A stretch of 8,921 nt of DNA from Leptospiraceae bacterium. Its GTDB lineage: Bacteria; Spirochaetota; Leptospiria; Leptospirales; Leptospiraceae. A program made the position numbers and the translations under genes. The stretch lies in contig JAIXRB010000043.1 of assembly GCA_027485405.1 (NCBI GenBank), positions 1 to 8,921 of the forward strand. Reading direction: 5' to 3'. Positions 1 to 6,947 of the stretch are shown here, in pieces. A model generated the notes under the pieces. The model did not search any database. It was not told the origin of the DNA and saw only the letters and a program-made list of their open reading frames with translations. Within the stretch, counting starts at the first letter, position 1; each line of letters starts with the position of its first letter.

Positions 1-35
1 ATCATATTTATTTTTTAATTTATGATTTTCTAATT

Positions 36-1418
36 TCATTTATTTTTATTTCGCTGTTCACGTACTTTTCGAAGTGCGTTTCTGCTTACTTCTGGAAGCG
101 CTGGATGAATAAAGACCTGGTTCAAATAATCATCTAATTTTAAATTCAAAGACATTCCCAAAACAAACATTTGAATTAAGTTGCTAGCCTCATCTCCAAT
201 GATATGGGCTCCAAGTAGAGTTTCCGTATTTGCATCAAAGAGAAGTTTTACAAAACCAATTTCCGACATTCTCGCCATTCCCATAGCAGAAGAAGAATAG
301 CGATTGACCCCTTTCCAATAGGAAACAGAATTTTTTAAAAGTCTTTCCTCTGTTTCGCCCACCGAGGCGATCTGAGGATGTGTGAAAACCGCACCAGGCA
401 TAGGCGGGTATTGGATAGGTTTTTTTGATTCTGGATTTGCTACTAGATTTTCAAAGAGGTATTCGCCTTCGAAATTTGCTGAATGTCTATAAAAGAATCT
501 TCCAATGCAATCTCCAAAAGCATACACTCCTGGTGCATGAGTTTCTAAGTGATTGTCTACTAAAATGTAATTCCCTTGATCACGACGGATAGAAGTGTTT
601 TCTAGTCCTAGGTCTTCCGTGTTAGGTTGAATTCCCGTTGAGATAAGCAATTTTTCTGATATTTCAATGGATTTTTGACCTGACGAATGTTCAAATTCTA
701 AGTGAAATTTATTCTCTTTAAAAGAAACTTTTTTCAGTTGTGTGTTTTCTTGGATGGAAAATGGAGGGTGGTCTAAAAACTCTTTTTTAAGTTCTTCATC
801 CTGTCCTTGTAAGATGGAGGATCTGGTGTAACATTTTACATCTGTTCCATATGCCGCATAGGCGGCTCCTAATTCCAAACCAATAAATCCTCCCCCTAGA
901 ACCACTAGAGATTTGGGAAGATCTTCGGAGCGAAGCGCTTCTCGCGATGTCCAATAAGGTGTGCCGGCAAGGCCTGGAATGTCTGGAATCTTTGGTCTTG
1001 AGCCAGTAGCGACGATGATCAGTGGAGCAGTATAAACCTCACCGAGACAGCTGACTTGTGAATTGCTTATGAATTTTGCGTGACCAGGGATATATTCGAT
1101 ATTTTCATTTTTTTGATAAGCGATAGGAATGGATTGAGAATCGGCATCTACGGTGTCCGAAATCCGTTTTACGATTTTTGGAAAGTTGGCCTTGGGTTTT
1201 TCTGAAAAATAAATTGGGAATTTCTCTGAATGCTGAGGAACTCGAAGAAGTTCTGATGGATAGATCAACATCTTGGAAGGAATGCAACCTCGGTTTAAAC
1301 AAGTGCCACCGGGAGACTCTTTTTCGAATACGGCAACGCGTTTCCCTAAAAGCGAAGGGGGAGTGACTAGTTTGGTTCCTGCCCCAGCACCAATGACTAA
1401 AATATCAAAGCTTTTCAA
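36..1418 (-). CDS. Mycothione reductase/dihydrolipoyl dehydrogenase-like FAD disulfide reductase
   Basis: Cytoplasmic class I pyridine nucleotide-disulfide oxidoreductase, 460 aa, a full-length size for the family. Seen: N-terminal FAD-binding GAGAG at residues 10-14; redox-active pair Cys40/Cys45 in GGTCLNRGCIPSK; NAD(P)-binding Rossmann motif GGGFIG at 175-180; second FAD contact YAFGD at 299-303; and a C-terminal dimerisation domain ending in FIHPALPEV, with His438 and Glu443 as the catalytic acid-base pair. From family knowledge, HPALPEV and the preceding GDEASNLIQ stretch resemble mycothione reductase more than the HPT-S-E ending of lipoamide dehydrogenase. The C-terminal Cys pair of mercuric reductase is absent. 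The start is TTG at 1418. It overlaps the TGA of the upstream endonuclease gene by 4 nt, with AAGGAG about 10 nt upstream, so translation is probably coupled. It is the last gene of the serA operon. The reductase family is certain; the disulfide substrate is unknown. Confidence 0.88.
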   Translation of the reverse strand: MKSFDILVIGAGAGTKLVTPPSLLGKRVAVFEKESPGGTCLNRGCIPSKMLIYPSELLRVPQHSEKFPIYFSEKPKANFPKIVKRISDTVDADSQSIPIAYQKNENIEYIPGHAKFISNSQVSCLGEVYTAPLIIVATGSRPKIPDIPGLAGTPYWTSREALRSEDLPKSLVVLGGGFIGLELGAAYAAYGTDVKCYTRSSILQGQDEELKKEFLDHPPFSIQENTQLKKVSFKENKFHLEFEHSSGQKSIEISEKLLISTGIQPNTEDLGLENTSIRRDQGNYILVDNHLETHAPGVYAFGDCIGRFFYRHSANFEGEYLFENLVANPESKKPIQYPPMPGAVFTHPQIASVGETEERLLKNSVSYWKGVNRYSSSAMGMARMSEIGFVKLLFDANTETLLGAHIIGDEASNLIQMFVLGMSLNLKLDDYLNQVFIHPALPEVSRNALRKVREQRNKNK

Positions 1419-2167
1419 AGGCTACCTTCTCCTTCGACATACGGGTTTTTGTTTCCTTGCAATCGTTCCACGATAGACGCTTTCTTTTTTTCCCATTCTG
1501 TGGGAGGATACAATTTGTTCCAATTTGAAAACATTTGCTTCTTTGAATCTTCTAAACGCATTCCATACTTCTCTGCCATATAAAGATAAGCCCTTGCGGC
1601 TACCCCCCTTATTTCAGGTCGGATTTCTACGATTTTTTCTTTGAAATCCACTTCAAAGTCGCATGCTCCATACTTTCTTTCTTCTCCTGGGATTTCACCA
1701 TATTCGAAATTGCCTCGATCAGCGTTTAACTCGCCTGCGGAGGGAACTAAATTGTGCATATCGCCTTCCATCATCTGGAACATAGCATCAATTTTGCGAC
1801 AACACTTCCTCCCTCGCAATTGAGATTCGCATCCTTCTCCTTGCCAGCAAGCCATCGTTCTTCCAAACTCAGATGCAGGCATGATATGTTCCCATTCCAA
1901 TCGAGTGCTTCTTTTTTCGTTTTTTCTTGAGTTAAGACCACAAGCAGTCGGATCAATTTCATACTGGTTTTTCTCTTCCGACGAGACAATCTGACAACCA
2001 CAATAGAATTCTATAGGTTCTGCTCTATAAATCCGTCTCAATGCCTTCTTTGCTTTTTCAAAGTTATCTATGGCAAAAGGTTCTTTTGAAGTTGGTTCCT
2101 GAAAACTTACTAGGATCAAAACTAGAAAAGTGAAAACGGAAAAGAGGCTTAGAAGTTTACCATTCAT
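1415..2167 (-). CDS. endA: Endonuclease I, exported DNase
   Basis: Non-specific DNA endonuclease of the EndA/Vvn family (Endonuclease_1), about 250 aa from the chosen start. The N-terminus MNGK followed by a hydrophobic run of about 18 residues is a signal peptide, so the enzyme should act in the periplasm or outside the cell. Seen: FYCGC, the catalytic WEH (Glu and His of the beta-beta-alpha metal finger), DMHNL, GELNADRGNF, and a C-terminal QGNKNPYV. All line up with E. coli EndA. Eight cysteines remain in the mature part, as in Vvn, where they form disulfides, which fits an exported enzyme. An in-frame ATG at 2203 would add 12 residues, but it has no ribosome-binding site and spoils the signal peptide. 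The ATG at 2167 has AGGA 9 nt upstream and overlaps the end of the hydrolase gene by 11 nt. The stop overlaps the next gene's TTG start. Roles in nutrient scavenging or extracellular DNA breakdown are inferred. Confidence 0.93.
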   Translation of the reverse strand: MNGKLLSLFSVFTFLVLILVSFQEPTSKEPFAIDNFEKAKKALRRIYRAEPIEFYCGCQIVSSEEKNQYEIDPTACGLNSRKNEKRSTRLEWEHIMPASEFGRTMACWQGEGCESQLRGRKCCRKIDAMFQMMEGDMHNLVPSAGELNADRGNFEYGEIPGEERKYGACDFEVDFKEKIVEIRPEIRGVAARAYLYMAEKYGMRLEDSKKQMFSNWNKLYPPTEWEKKKASIVERLQGNKNPYVEGEGSL

Positions 2168-2897
2168 CTCTTTGTTTCCTGAGTTCAGCGAATTTTTGTT
2201 CATTGAGATTTTGGAAAAAAGGATTTATCTTTCTCTCCAAACCAAAATTGGATAAAAGATAAGAATCTTCGCTTTCCTTTTTTGAGGCTTCTGCTTTTAA
2301 ATCATTGATCTCTACATCTGAAACACCGCAGTGTACAGCAAAATCCAAGTTATTGATCCAATAGTCATGGCCAGGAAACAAAAAGCAGGTGTCGGGTAGG
2401 GAGAGAAATCTGGTTTGAATGGTCTGAAAAAGGAGAGAAACATTCCCCCCGCGGTAACAATTCCCCACTCCAGCATTGAAGACAGTGTCCCCTGAAAAAA
2501 CTCCCCAAATAGAATTTCCTTTTTCAACCGCAAACGAAAAGTGGCAGAGCGTATGTCCTGGGGTTTCCCAAGATAAAATTTTTTCATTCCCATCAGCAAA
2601 CAAAGATTTTTCGGATTCTAGGTGATTTGAAAAACCAGGAATTTTCTCAGAAGCATTTTTGTGTCCAAAGACGGGTGCTCCCGTTTCTCTTTGCAGTTCT
2701 AAATTGCCTTTGGTATGATCGGCATGTTCATGTGTATTTAAAATTGCTTTTAGCTTTAAAGAATTTTTTCTTAGAAAATCCAAAATCGTGGGAGCCGAGT
2801 AGGGGTCTATAGCAATGACTTCCTGAGAGTTGGGAAACAGAATCAAATGTGATAAGTTTCGTAATGGAGACTCTGTCCGAAGACTAACAACTTCCAA
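2157..2897 (-). CDS. Glyoxalase II-like metallo-beta-lactamase fold hydrolase
   Basis: Cytoplasmic binuclear metal hydrolase, 246 aa. Seen: metal ligands THEHADH (His56, His58, Asp60, His61), His115 in PGHT, Asp137 in SGDT and His177 in PGHDYW, the complete glyoxalase II ligand set with family spacing. After His177, NNLDFA matches the glyoxalase II helical domain, as do ERKINPFF and a basic tail with Arg240 and Arg243, which align with the glutathione-contacting Arg/Lys of human GLO2. Another GLO2 glutathione contact, Lys143, appears to be Asn146 here. The likely reaction is hydrolysis of a thioester such as S-lactoyl-glutathione from methylglyoxal detoxification. Another thiol substrate, or a persulfide dioxygenase-like role, is possible. 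The start is TTG at 2897, the first start codon in frame after a stop, 9 nt behind serA with only a weak ribosome-binding site, so coupling to serA is likely. The 3' end overlaps endA by 11 nt. Confidence 0.88.
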   Translation of the reverse strand: MEVVSLRTESPLRNLSHLILFPNSQEVIAIDPYSAPTILDFLRKNSLKLKAILNTHEHADHTKGNLELQRETGAPVFGHKNASEKIPGFSNHLESEKSLFADGNEKILSWETPGHTLCHFSFAVEKGNSIWGVFSGDTVFNAGVGNCYRGGNVSLLFQTIQTRFLSLPDTCFLFPGHDYWINNLDFAVHCGVSDVEINDLKAEASKKESEDSYLLSNFGLERKINPFFQNLNEQKFAELRKQRDEW

Positions 2898-2906
2898 GGT
2901 TTTTAC

Positions 2907-4130
2907 TCAATACAAAATCCGAGTTTTTAAGCTATGCGGATGAGATTTTATTCGTTTGTGCAATTCGTCTCCGAGGTTTTTATCAATTTCCATGGATAGA
3001 TAACCTATGTCGGAGGAAGTACTCAAATTTTGAGTCAGAATGTTTCCACCTAAATCAGAAACCATGGCGTTGATATCTCGCAAAAACCCAGGGAGATTTT
3101 TATGAATATTCAAAATTCTATGAAATCCTGACTTTAAACTTCCCAGTTCGATGCTTGGGAAGTTCACTGAAAAGGTTGTCGATCCATTGTTTACATACTT
3201 TAAGAGCTTTGCCGCAACTTCCGATCCAATGTTTTTTTGAGCCTCTTCCGTTGAACCACCAATATGTGGAGTTAGGATTGTGTTTGGTAGGCCTTGTAGG
3301 TTGGATTGAAATGGATCATCATTTGTTTTTGGTTCTTCGGGAAACACATCGATTCCAGCACCGGCTATGACTCCAGATTTTAAGCCTTTTTCTAGAGCAA
3401 ATAGATCGACTACTTTACCTCTCGAGAGATTCAGAATGATAACACCTGGTTTCACAAGGGATAGATGTTTTTCTTGGAATAGATGCATAGTCTCAGTACT
3501 TTCAGGAACGTGAAAGGAAACAAAATCAGATACTTTTAAAAGTTCCTCATACGTAGGCATAGCCACTGCATTACCTAGTGGAAGCTTTGTAATGATATCA
3601 AAAAAGACTACATTCATTCCCATGGACTCAGCCAAGACAGAAATCTGGGAACCGATGTTCCCATAGCCTACTAAACCCAAAGTTTTCCCTCGGATTTCAT
3701 GGCAACCATTGGCAATCTTTGACCATTTGCCTATATGGACTTCTTTGGAAAGATCTGTAGCTTTTCTCGCTAACATAATGATCTCACCAATAACCAGTTC
3801 TGCGACGGATCTGGTGTTGCTAAAAGGAGCATTGAAAACTGGGATTCCCAGTTTTTCTGCATTGGTTAGGTCTACTTGATTTGTTCCAATGCAAAAGCAA
3901 CCGACGGAGAGAAGTCGTTTGCCATGGTTCAAAACTTGTTCTGTTACATTAGTTTTACTTCGAATTCCTAAGATATGAATGTCTTCGATTCGGCGACTCA
4001 GTTCTTTTTCGTCCAAGGCACCTTTTTCCAATTCAACGGAGAAGCCATCTGAGGCAAAGAGATTGTAGGCATCGGGGTGGATGTTTTCCAGCAATAGAAC
4101 TTTGATTTTGCCTTTTGGGTAAGATTCCAT
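2907..4130 (-). CDS. serA: D-3-phosphoglycerate dehydrogenase
   Basis: Oxidises 3-phosphoglycerate to phosphohydroxypyruvate with NAD, the first committed step of serine synthesis, in the cytoplasm. It is 407 aa from the ATG, matching the 410-aa E. coli-type enzyme without the extra intervening domain of long forms. Residue numbers are from this ATG. Seen: GCFCIGTNQVDL at 77-88, Rossmann motif GYGNIG at 155-160, and the catalytic set Arg237 (LSRG), Glu266 (FPEEP) and His289 (TPHIGGS), which align with E. coli Arg240, Glu269 and His292. The C-terminal ACT domain (about 333-407) keeps His343, Asn345 and Asn363, equivalent to E. coli serine-binding His344, Asn346 and Asn364. Feedback inhibition by serine is therefore expected. 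The ATG at 4130 aligns with the E. coli N-terminus and has AGGA rather far upstream. A GTG at 4154 would add 8 residues without a ribosome-binding site. It is the first gene of the four-gene operon and divergent from the lipoprotein gene. Confidence 0.95.
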   Translation of the reverse strand: MESYPKGKIKVLLLENIHPDAYNLFASDGFSVELEKGALDEKELSRRIEDIHILGIRSKTNVTEQVLNHGKRLLSVGCFCIGTNQVDLTNAEKLGIPVFNAPFSNTRSVAELVIGEIIMLARKATDLSKEVHIGKWSKIANGCHEIRGKTLGLVGYGNIGSQISVLAESMGMNVVFFDIITKLPLGNAVAMPTYEELLKVSDFVSFHVPESTETMHLFQEKHLSLVKPGVIILNLSRGKVVDLFALEKGLKSGVIAGAGIDVFPEEPKTNDDPFQSNLQGLPNTILTPHIGGSTEEAQKNIGSEVAAKLLKYVNNGSTTFSVNFPSIELGSLKSGFHRILNIHKNLPGFLRDINAMVSDLGGNILTQNLSTSSDIGYLSMEIDKNLGDELHKRIKSHPHSLKTRILY

Positions 4131-4142
4131 AAGATCAGTTTT
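4102..4142 (+). promoter_or_regulatory. Candidate promoter of the lipoprotein gene
   Basis: A TTGCCT box at 4108-4113 is followed after 16 nt by TAAGAT at 4130-4135, each matching 4 of 6 sigma-70 consensus bases. This would give a leader of about 40 nt before the ATG at 4184. It overlaps the serA start codon. On the minus strand, CATAAT at 4186-4181 is a possible -10 box for serA, so the two divergent promoters may overlap. Both are weak by eye and uncertain. Confidence 0.28.
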
Positions 4143-4183
4143 TTTCCTTTGCACAGGCTTGCCATCCGAAAAACCTTCTCATT

Positions 4184-4714
4184 ATGGCTAGACTTCTCTA
4201 TTTCTGCATTGCCTCCCTTTTGTTTTTCCAAGCCTGCTCCTCAGGCCAAAATCCCCTTTTACAGCCTGAGCCAGTTTTGGATCAGATTTCCGCTGACTCA
4301 GAAGAACTTTGCTTAAAATGGAAAATTTTGGGCACTGGCGGTTACCCTTGTATAAAATTTAGGGGAACCAAGGAGAACGCTACTGGCAAGGTCAGCTACT
4401 CTTTGCGTTACGAGGTAGGAACTTTTGATGTTGAGCTTCCGGTAGGTATGTCATTGAAGCTCGGTGATACCTGGTACAACCTCACAAAGCTTGATACAGA
4501 ATACTCTAGTACAATCGTTTATTCTTCTCGTTTGCCATCAGATATTTTACCTATTTTCAAAAGTGCTTCGACAATGGCAATTAGCTACACCACTCGCAAA
4601 AAAACAGAAAACATAGTTTTGAGCAGTGGCCAAAAAGAAGCTTTGCAATCCAACTTGAGTAAACTGATCCAAGCTTTAGAAGCAGAAGCAAAACTCAAAA
4701 TCGAAAAGAAATAG
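4184..4714 (+). CDS. Putative lipoprotein of unknown function
   Basis: A 176-aa protein with a lipoprotein signal peptide: MAR, then a hydrophobic stretch ending FFQAC. Cys18 is the likely lipidated residue. The -3 Phe and -2 Gln are atypical for E. coli but acceptable under the loose lipobox rules described for spirochaetes. The mature part has two further cysteines, Cys43 and Cys56, 13 residues apart and possibly disulfide-bonded. A middle region rich in Tyr, Ser, Thr and Val (about 65-140) looks like beta structure. The C-terminal segment, about 145-176, is an amphipathic Lys/Glu/Ala helix. I do not recognise a family. The only plus-strand protein gene here, it diverges from serA and converges on lysS with 2 nt between stop codons, so it is probably transcribed alone. 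No good ribosome-binding site precedes the ATG. Membrane anchoring is inferred from the signal peptide only. Confidence 0.78.
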   Translation: MARLLYFCIASLLFFQACSSGQNPLLQPEPVLDQISADSEELCLKWKILGTGGYPCIKFRGTKENATGKVSYSLRYEVGTFDVELPVGMSLKLGDTWYNLTKLDTEYSSTIVYSSRLPSDILPIFKSASTMAISYTTRKKTENIVLSSGQKEALQSNLSKLIQALEAEAKLKIEKK

Positions 4715-4727
4715 ATCTATTCTTTTC
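4703..4727. terminator. Palindromic shared 3' end of two convergent genes, possible weak bidirectional terminator
   Basis: The arms GAAAAGAA (4703-4710) and TTCTTTTC (4720-4727) are perfect 8-bp complements around a 9-nt loop holding the palindrome TAGATCTA (4712-4719). That palindrome supplies a TAG stop on each strand, for the lipoprotein gene and for lysS. The 3' arm is T-rich in either direction, but the stem is mostly A-T and no clean T-tract follows, so terminator activity is only possible. Confidence 0.35.
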
Positions 4728-6213
4728 TCATCAGAGGGAAAAGAATCGTGTCTCGAATCGACTGAGAATTGGTGAGTAGCATCACCAAGCGGTCGATTCC
4801 AATGCCCAATCCACCTGTTGGTGGCAATCCGAATTCGAGAGCCCTTAAGTAATCTTCGTCCATCATAAAAGCTTCTTCATCGCCAGCTTCTCTTTGTTTT
4901 ACTTGTTCTTCGAATCGTTCTCTTTGATCGAAGGGATCATTCAACTCTGTAAATGCGTTTCCAATTTCCCTGCCTACAATATAGGGTTCAAATCTCTCGA
5001 CATAGTTTGGATCGTCTTCTTTTGACTTTGCCAATGGGGAGATTTCTTTTGGAAAGTCGGTGATGAAGATAGGTTGAATCAAGTGGGGTTCCACTAAAGT
5101 GCTGAAAACACTATCGGCAACTTTCCAGACAGTTGTGCAGTTTTCAGTACCGACTTTTTTCTCGTGGGCTTTCGATTTTGCTTCGTCTAGGCTTTGGATT
5201 TGAGAGAAATCAATTCCTGAATACTCTTTTATGATTTCCGTATATTTGGCTCGTCGCCAAGGAGGTGTTAAGTCAACCAGGTCTTTTCCGTATTCTAGTT
5301 TTAATCCTTTGCCTAGTTTTTCTGCCACATGAACAATGAGCCTTTCTGTTAAAGTTAGCATGGTTTCCATATCACCGAAAGCCATGTAAGCTTCTAACAT
5401 TGTAAATTCGGGATTGTGTTTGGTCGAAATTCCTTCATTTCTGAAGTTTCGGTTCAATTCAAAAACACGGTGCATTCCCCCGACGATCAATCTTTTCAAA
5501 TACAATTCTGGGGCGATTCGAAGAAAGAGTTCCATATCAAGAGCATTGTGGTGAGTGACAAAGGGCTTTGCCGCCGCTCCTCCAGGGATATTCTGCATCA
5601 TGGGAGTTTCTACTTCTAGAAATCCTTCGTTTGATAAAAAATTTCTAACTTCTTGCACGATCTTACTTCGGGTCTGAAACGTCTCTCTCACATTGTCGTT
5701 TACGACTAAATCCACATAGCGCATTCTATATCTTTGTTCTACGTCTGAAAAAGCATCGTATATGACTCCGTCTTTTTCTTTGACAACGGGAAGAGGGCGA
5801 ATGCATTTTGCTAAAAGTTCTACATGCGTTAAGTGAAGCGTGGTTTCGCCTTTTCCGGTTTGAAAGAGATAACCTTTGATCCCGATCCAATCTCCTAAAT
5901 CCAGAGATTTAAAAAGAGAATACGTTTCTTCTCCCAAATCATCTCTCGTAGCATAGAGCTGAAGCGTTCCTGTATGGTCCTTTATATGGGCAAAGGAAGC
6001 TTTTCCCATAACTCGTTTGGCATGTAACCGTCCACCCAGAGAATGGATTAGAGAGGTGTTTGCTTGCTCTGGCTGGAAATTTTTAATTAAGGCTTCTGCA
6101 CTCGAATCTGGAAAAAATCGCAGAGGGTAAGGATTTTTTCCTTTGGACTTTAGTTCTTGGATTTTTTTAATCCTTTGATTGATCAGTTCATTTGTTTCTT
6201 TTACTTCATCCAT
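4717..6213 (-). CDS. lysS: Lysyl-tRNA synthetase, class II
   Basis: Charges tRNA-Lys with lysine using ATP, as a cytoplasmic homodimer. It is 498 aa, the normal bacterial LysS length. Seen: N-terminal anticodon-binding OB-fold at about 58-135 (starting GGRLHAKRVMGKASF); class II motif 1 around FLEVETPMMQ (198-207); motif 2 FRNEGISTKHNPEFTMLE (257-274), with the ATP-binding Arg and the lysine-specific NPEFTMLEAY; and motif 3 GLGIGIDRLVMLL (468-480). FVTHHNALD and RIAPELYLKRL are also typical of LysRS. Nothing is missing or broken. The ATG at 6213 overlaps the TAA of the upstream DUF218-like gene in a TAATG junction, with GAGGGG 7 nt before it, so the two genes are cotranscribed and probably coupled. 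It is the last gene of its minus-strand cluster and ends 2 nt from the convergent lipoprotein gene. It is unrelated to the class I LysRS found in some other spirochaetes such as Borrelia. Confidence 0.97.
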   Translation of the reverse strand: MDEVKETNELINQRIKKIQELKSKGKNPYPLRFFPDSSAEALIKNFQPEQANTSLIHSLGGRLHAKRVMGKASFAHIKDHTGTLQLYATRDDLGEETYSLFKSLDLGDWIGIKGYLFQTGKGETTLHLTHVELLAKCIRPLPVVKEKDGVIYDAFSDVEQRYRMRYVDLVVNDNVRETFQTRSKIVQEVRNFLSNEGFLEVETPMMQNIPGGAAAKPFVTHHNALDMELFLRIAPELYLKRLIVGGMHRVFELNRNFRNEGISTKHNPEFTMLEAYMAFGDMETMLTLTERLIVHVAEKLGKGLKLEYGKDLVDLTPPWRRAKYTEIIKEYSGIDFSQIQSLDEAKSKAHEKKVGTENCTTVWKVADSVFSTLVEPHLIQPIFITDFPKEISPLAKSKEDDPNYVERFEPYIVGREIGNAFTELNDPFDQRERFEEQVKQREAGDEEAFMMDEDYLRALEFGLPPTGGLGIGIDRLVMLLTNSQSIRDTILFPLMRKE

Positions 6214-6848
6214 TAGTAAGCCCCTCTTAACCTAGCGTTTATATATCGTGCTAGTTCTTTTGTTACTTCCAAGATACCTTTTTCTGTTTGAAACCAATTG
6301 GAAACACCATAGTCTGAGGGAAGGGAATAAATAAAAACAGAAACATTCGCAGGTTCTAAAATCTTTTCAAAAGTTAGATACGTTCTTCGTCCAGACAGCG
6401 CGGGCGAAACGACAAGAACGGATTTATGATTGTCCGACACAGCAATTTTTAAAAATCGTTTTGCCATCTCCTGAATATCTACTTTGCCACTCAATGCCAA
6501 GGGAACAACTTCCATCTGACTGACGGGAACTCCGAAATTTAAGAAAAGAGTAGCTATGATTTCTTCACTTGAATTTTCTTTTAAAACAACTGAGTCCGAT
6601 TTCTCTTTGTTAGTAAAAACTATGAGTTTTCGGATTTCACCTTTTTGGATCAAGGTGGCAATTGCCTTCATTGACTTTCGGTTTGGGATTTCAGTTCCAT
6701 CCAAAACCCCAATCTCGGATTTTTGATAGGTTTCACTCCACTTCAACCAGTAGGGGGCAGTACCAACCAGAGTGCCCAAAGCTATCAAAGCGATGGAGAC
6801 TCCATATAAGACCAATCGGAGACGTAAGAAAAAATCGGTAATGGGCAT
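6213..6848 (-). CDS. Membrane-anchored YdcF/DUF218-like protein
   Basis: A 211-aa protein with one N-terminal transmembrane segment (about 12-31) after a short basic stretch, so the bulk is probably periplasmic or outer-face. The remainder resembles the DUF218 fold of YdcF, SanA and ElyC, envelope proteins of poorly known biochemistry. Seen: an opening strand EIGVLDG (45-51), LIQKGEIRKLIVFTN, SSEEIIATLFLNFGVP, SVLVVSPALSGRRTYLTF (143-160, the usual hydrophobic strand followed by a basic helix), and a closing NWFQTEKGILEVTKELARYI that matches the typical YdcF ending. Two hallmarks are weak: VLDG replaces the usual VLGGG, and an obvious NTxENA motif is missing. Assignment is therefore by overall pattern. 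ATG at 6848 has AAGGA 11 nt upstream. Its stop overlaps the lysS start, and the tRNA-Leu lies antisense in the gap to pgsA. A role in envelope upkeep is inferred from the family only. Confidence 0.72.
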   Translation of the reverse strand: MPITDFFLRLRLVLYGVSIALIALGTLVGTAPYWLKWSETYQKSEIGVLDGTEIPNRKSMKAIATLIQKGEIRKLIVFTNKEKSDSVVLKENSSEEIIATLFLNFGVPVSQMEVVPLALSGKVDIQEMAKRFLKIAVSDNHKSVLVVSPALSGRRTYLTFEKILEPANVSVFIYSLPSDYGVSNWFQTEKGILEVTKELARYINARLRGAY

Positions 6849-6902
6849 TTTGACTTCTTTCCTTTCTTAAACTAAGACTTTCCTATCAGAGACTGGAATC
6901 GA

Positions 6903-6930
6903 TTGACGTCAGACCTTCCCTGCATAGCCT
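6903..6930 (+). promoter_or_regulatory. Weak candidate promoter of tRNA-Leu
   Basis: TTGACG at 6903-6908 resembles a -35 box and lies inside the perfect palindrome TGACGTCA (6904-6911). A poor -10 match, TAGCCT, follows at 6925-6930 after 16 nt, about 16 nt before the mature tRNA 5' end. The position suits a tRNA promoter, but the -10 matches only 3 of 6 bases, so this is tentative. Confidence 0.25.
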
Positions 6931-6931
6931 G

Positions 6932-6947
6932 GCAGGAGAATTCCTGC
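6932..6947 (+). repeat. Short inverted repeat at the tRNA-Leu 5' boundary
   Basis: GCAGGA (6932-6937) and TCCTGC (6942-6947) form a 6-bp stem with a GAAT loop. The last two bases of the stem are the first two bases of the mature tRNA. In a precursor transcript this hairpin could compete with the acceptor stem or mark the RNase P leader. The structure is seen; any function is inference. Confidence 0.4.

Noticed and set aside
1..35. AT-rich end with ATCATA/TATGAT inverted repeat (1-26) behind the reductase gene
   Set aside because: A 6-bp all but A-T stem with a 14-nt loop cut at the window edge; too weak to call a terminator.
2312..2599. Minus-strand open frame of 95 codons
   Set aside because: Lies in another frame inside the glyoxalase II-like gene, whose motifs are unmistakable; the translated product shows no family features.
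4131..4183. Riboswitch or attenuator in front of serA
   Set aside because: The gap is only 53 nt and shows no structured leader or short leader peptide.
3998..4231. Minus-strand open frame spanning the serA start and the lipoprotein start
   Set aside because: Out of frame with serA and without recognisable protein features.
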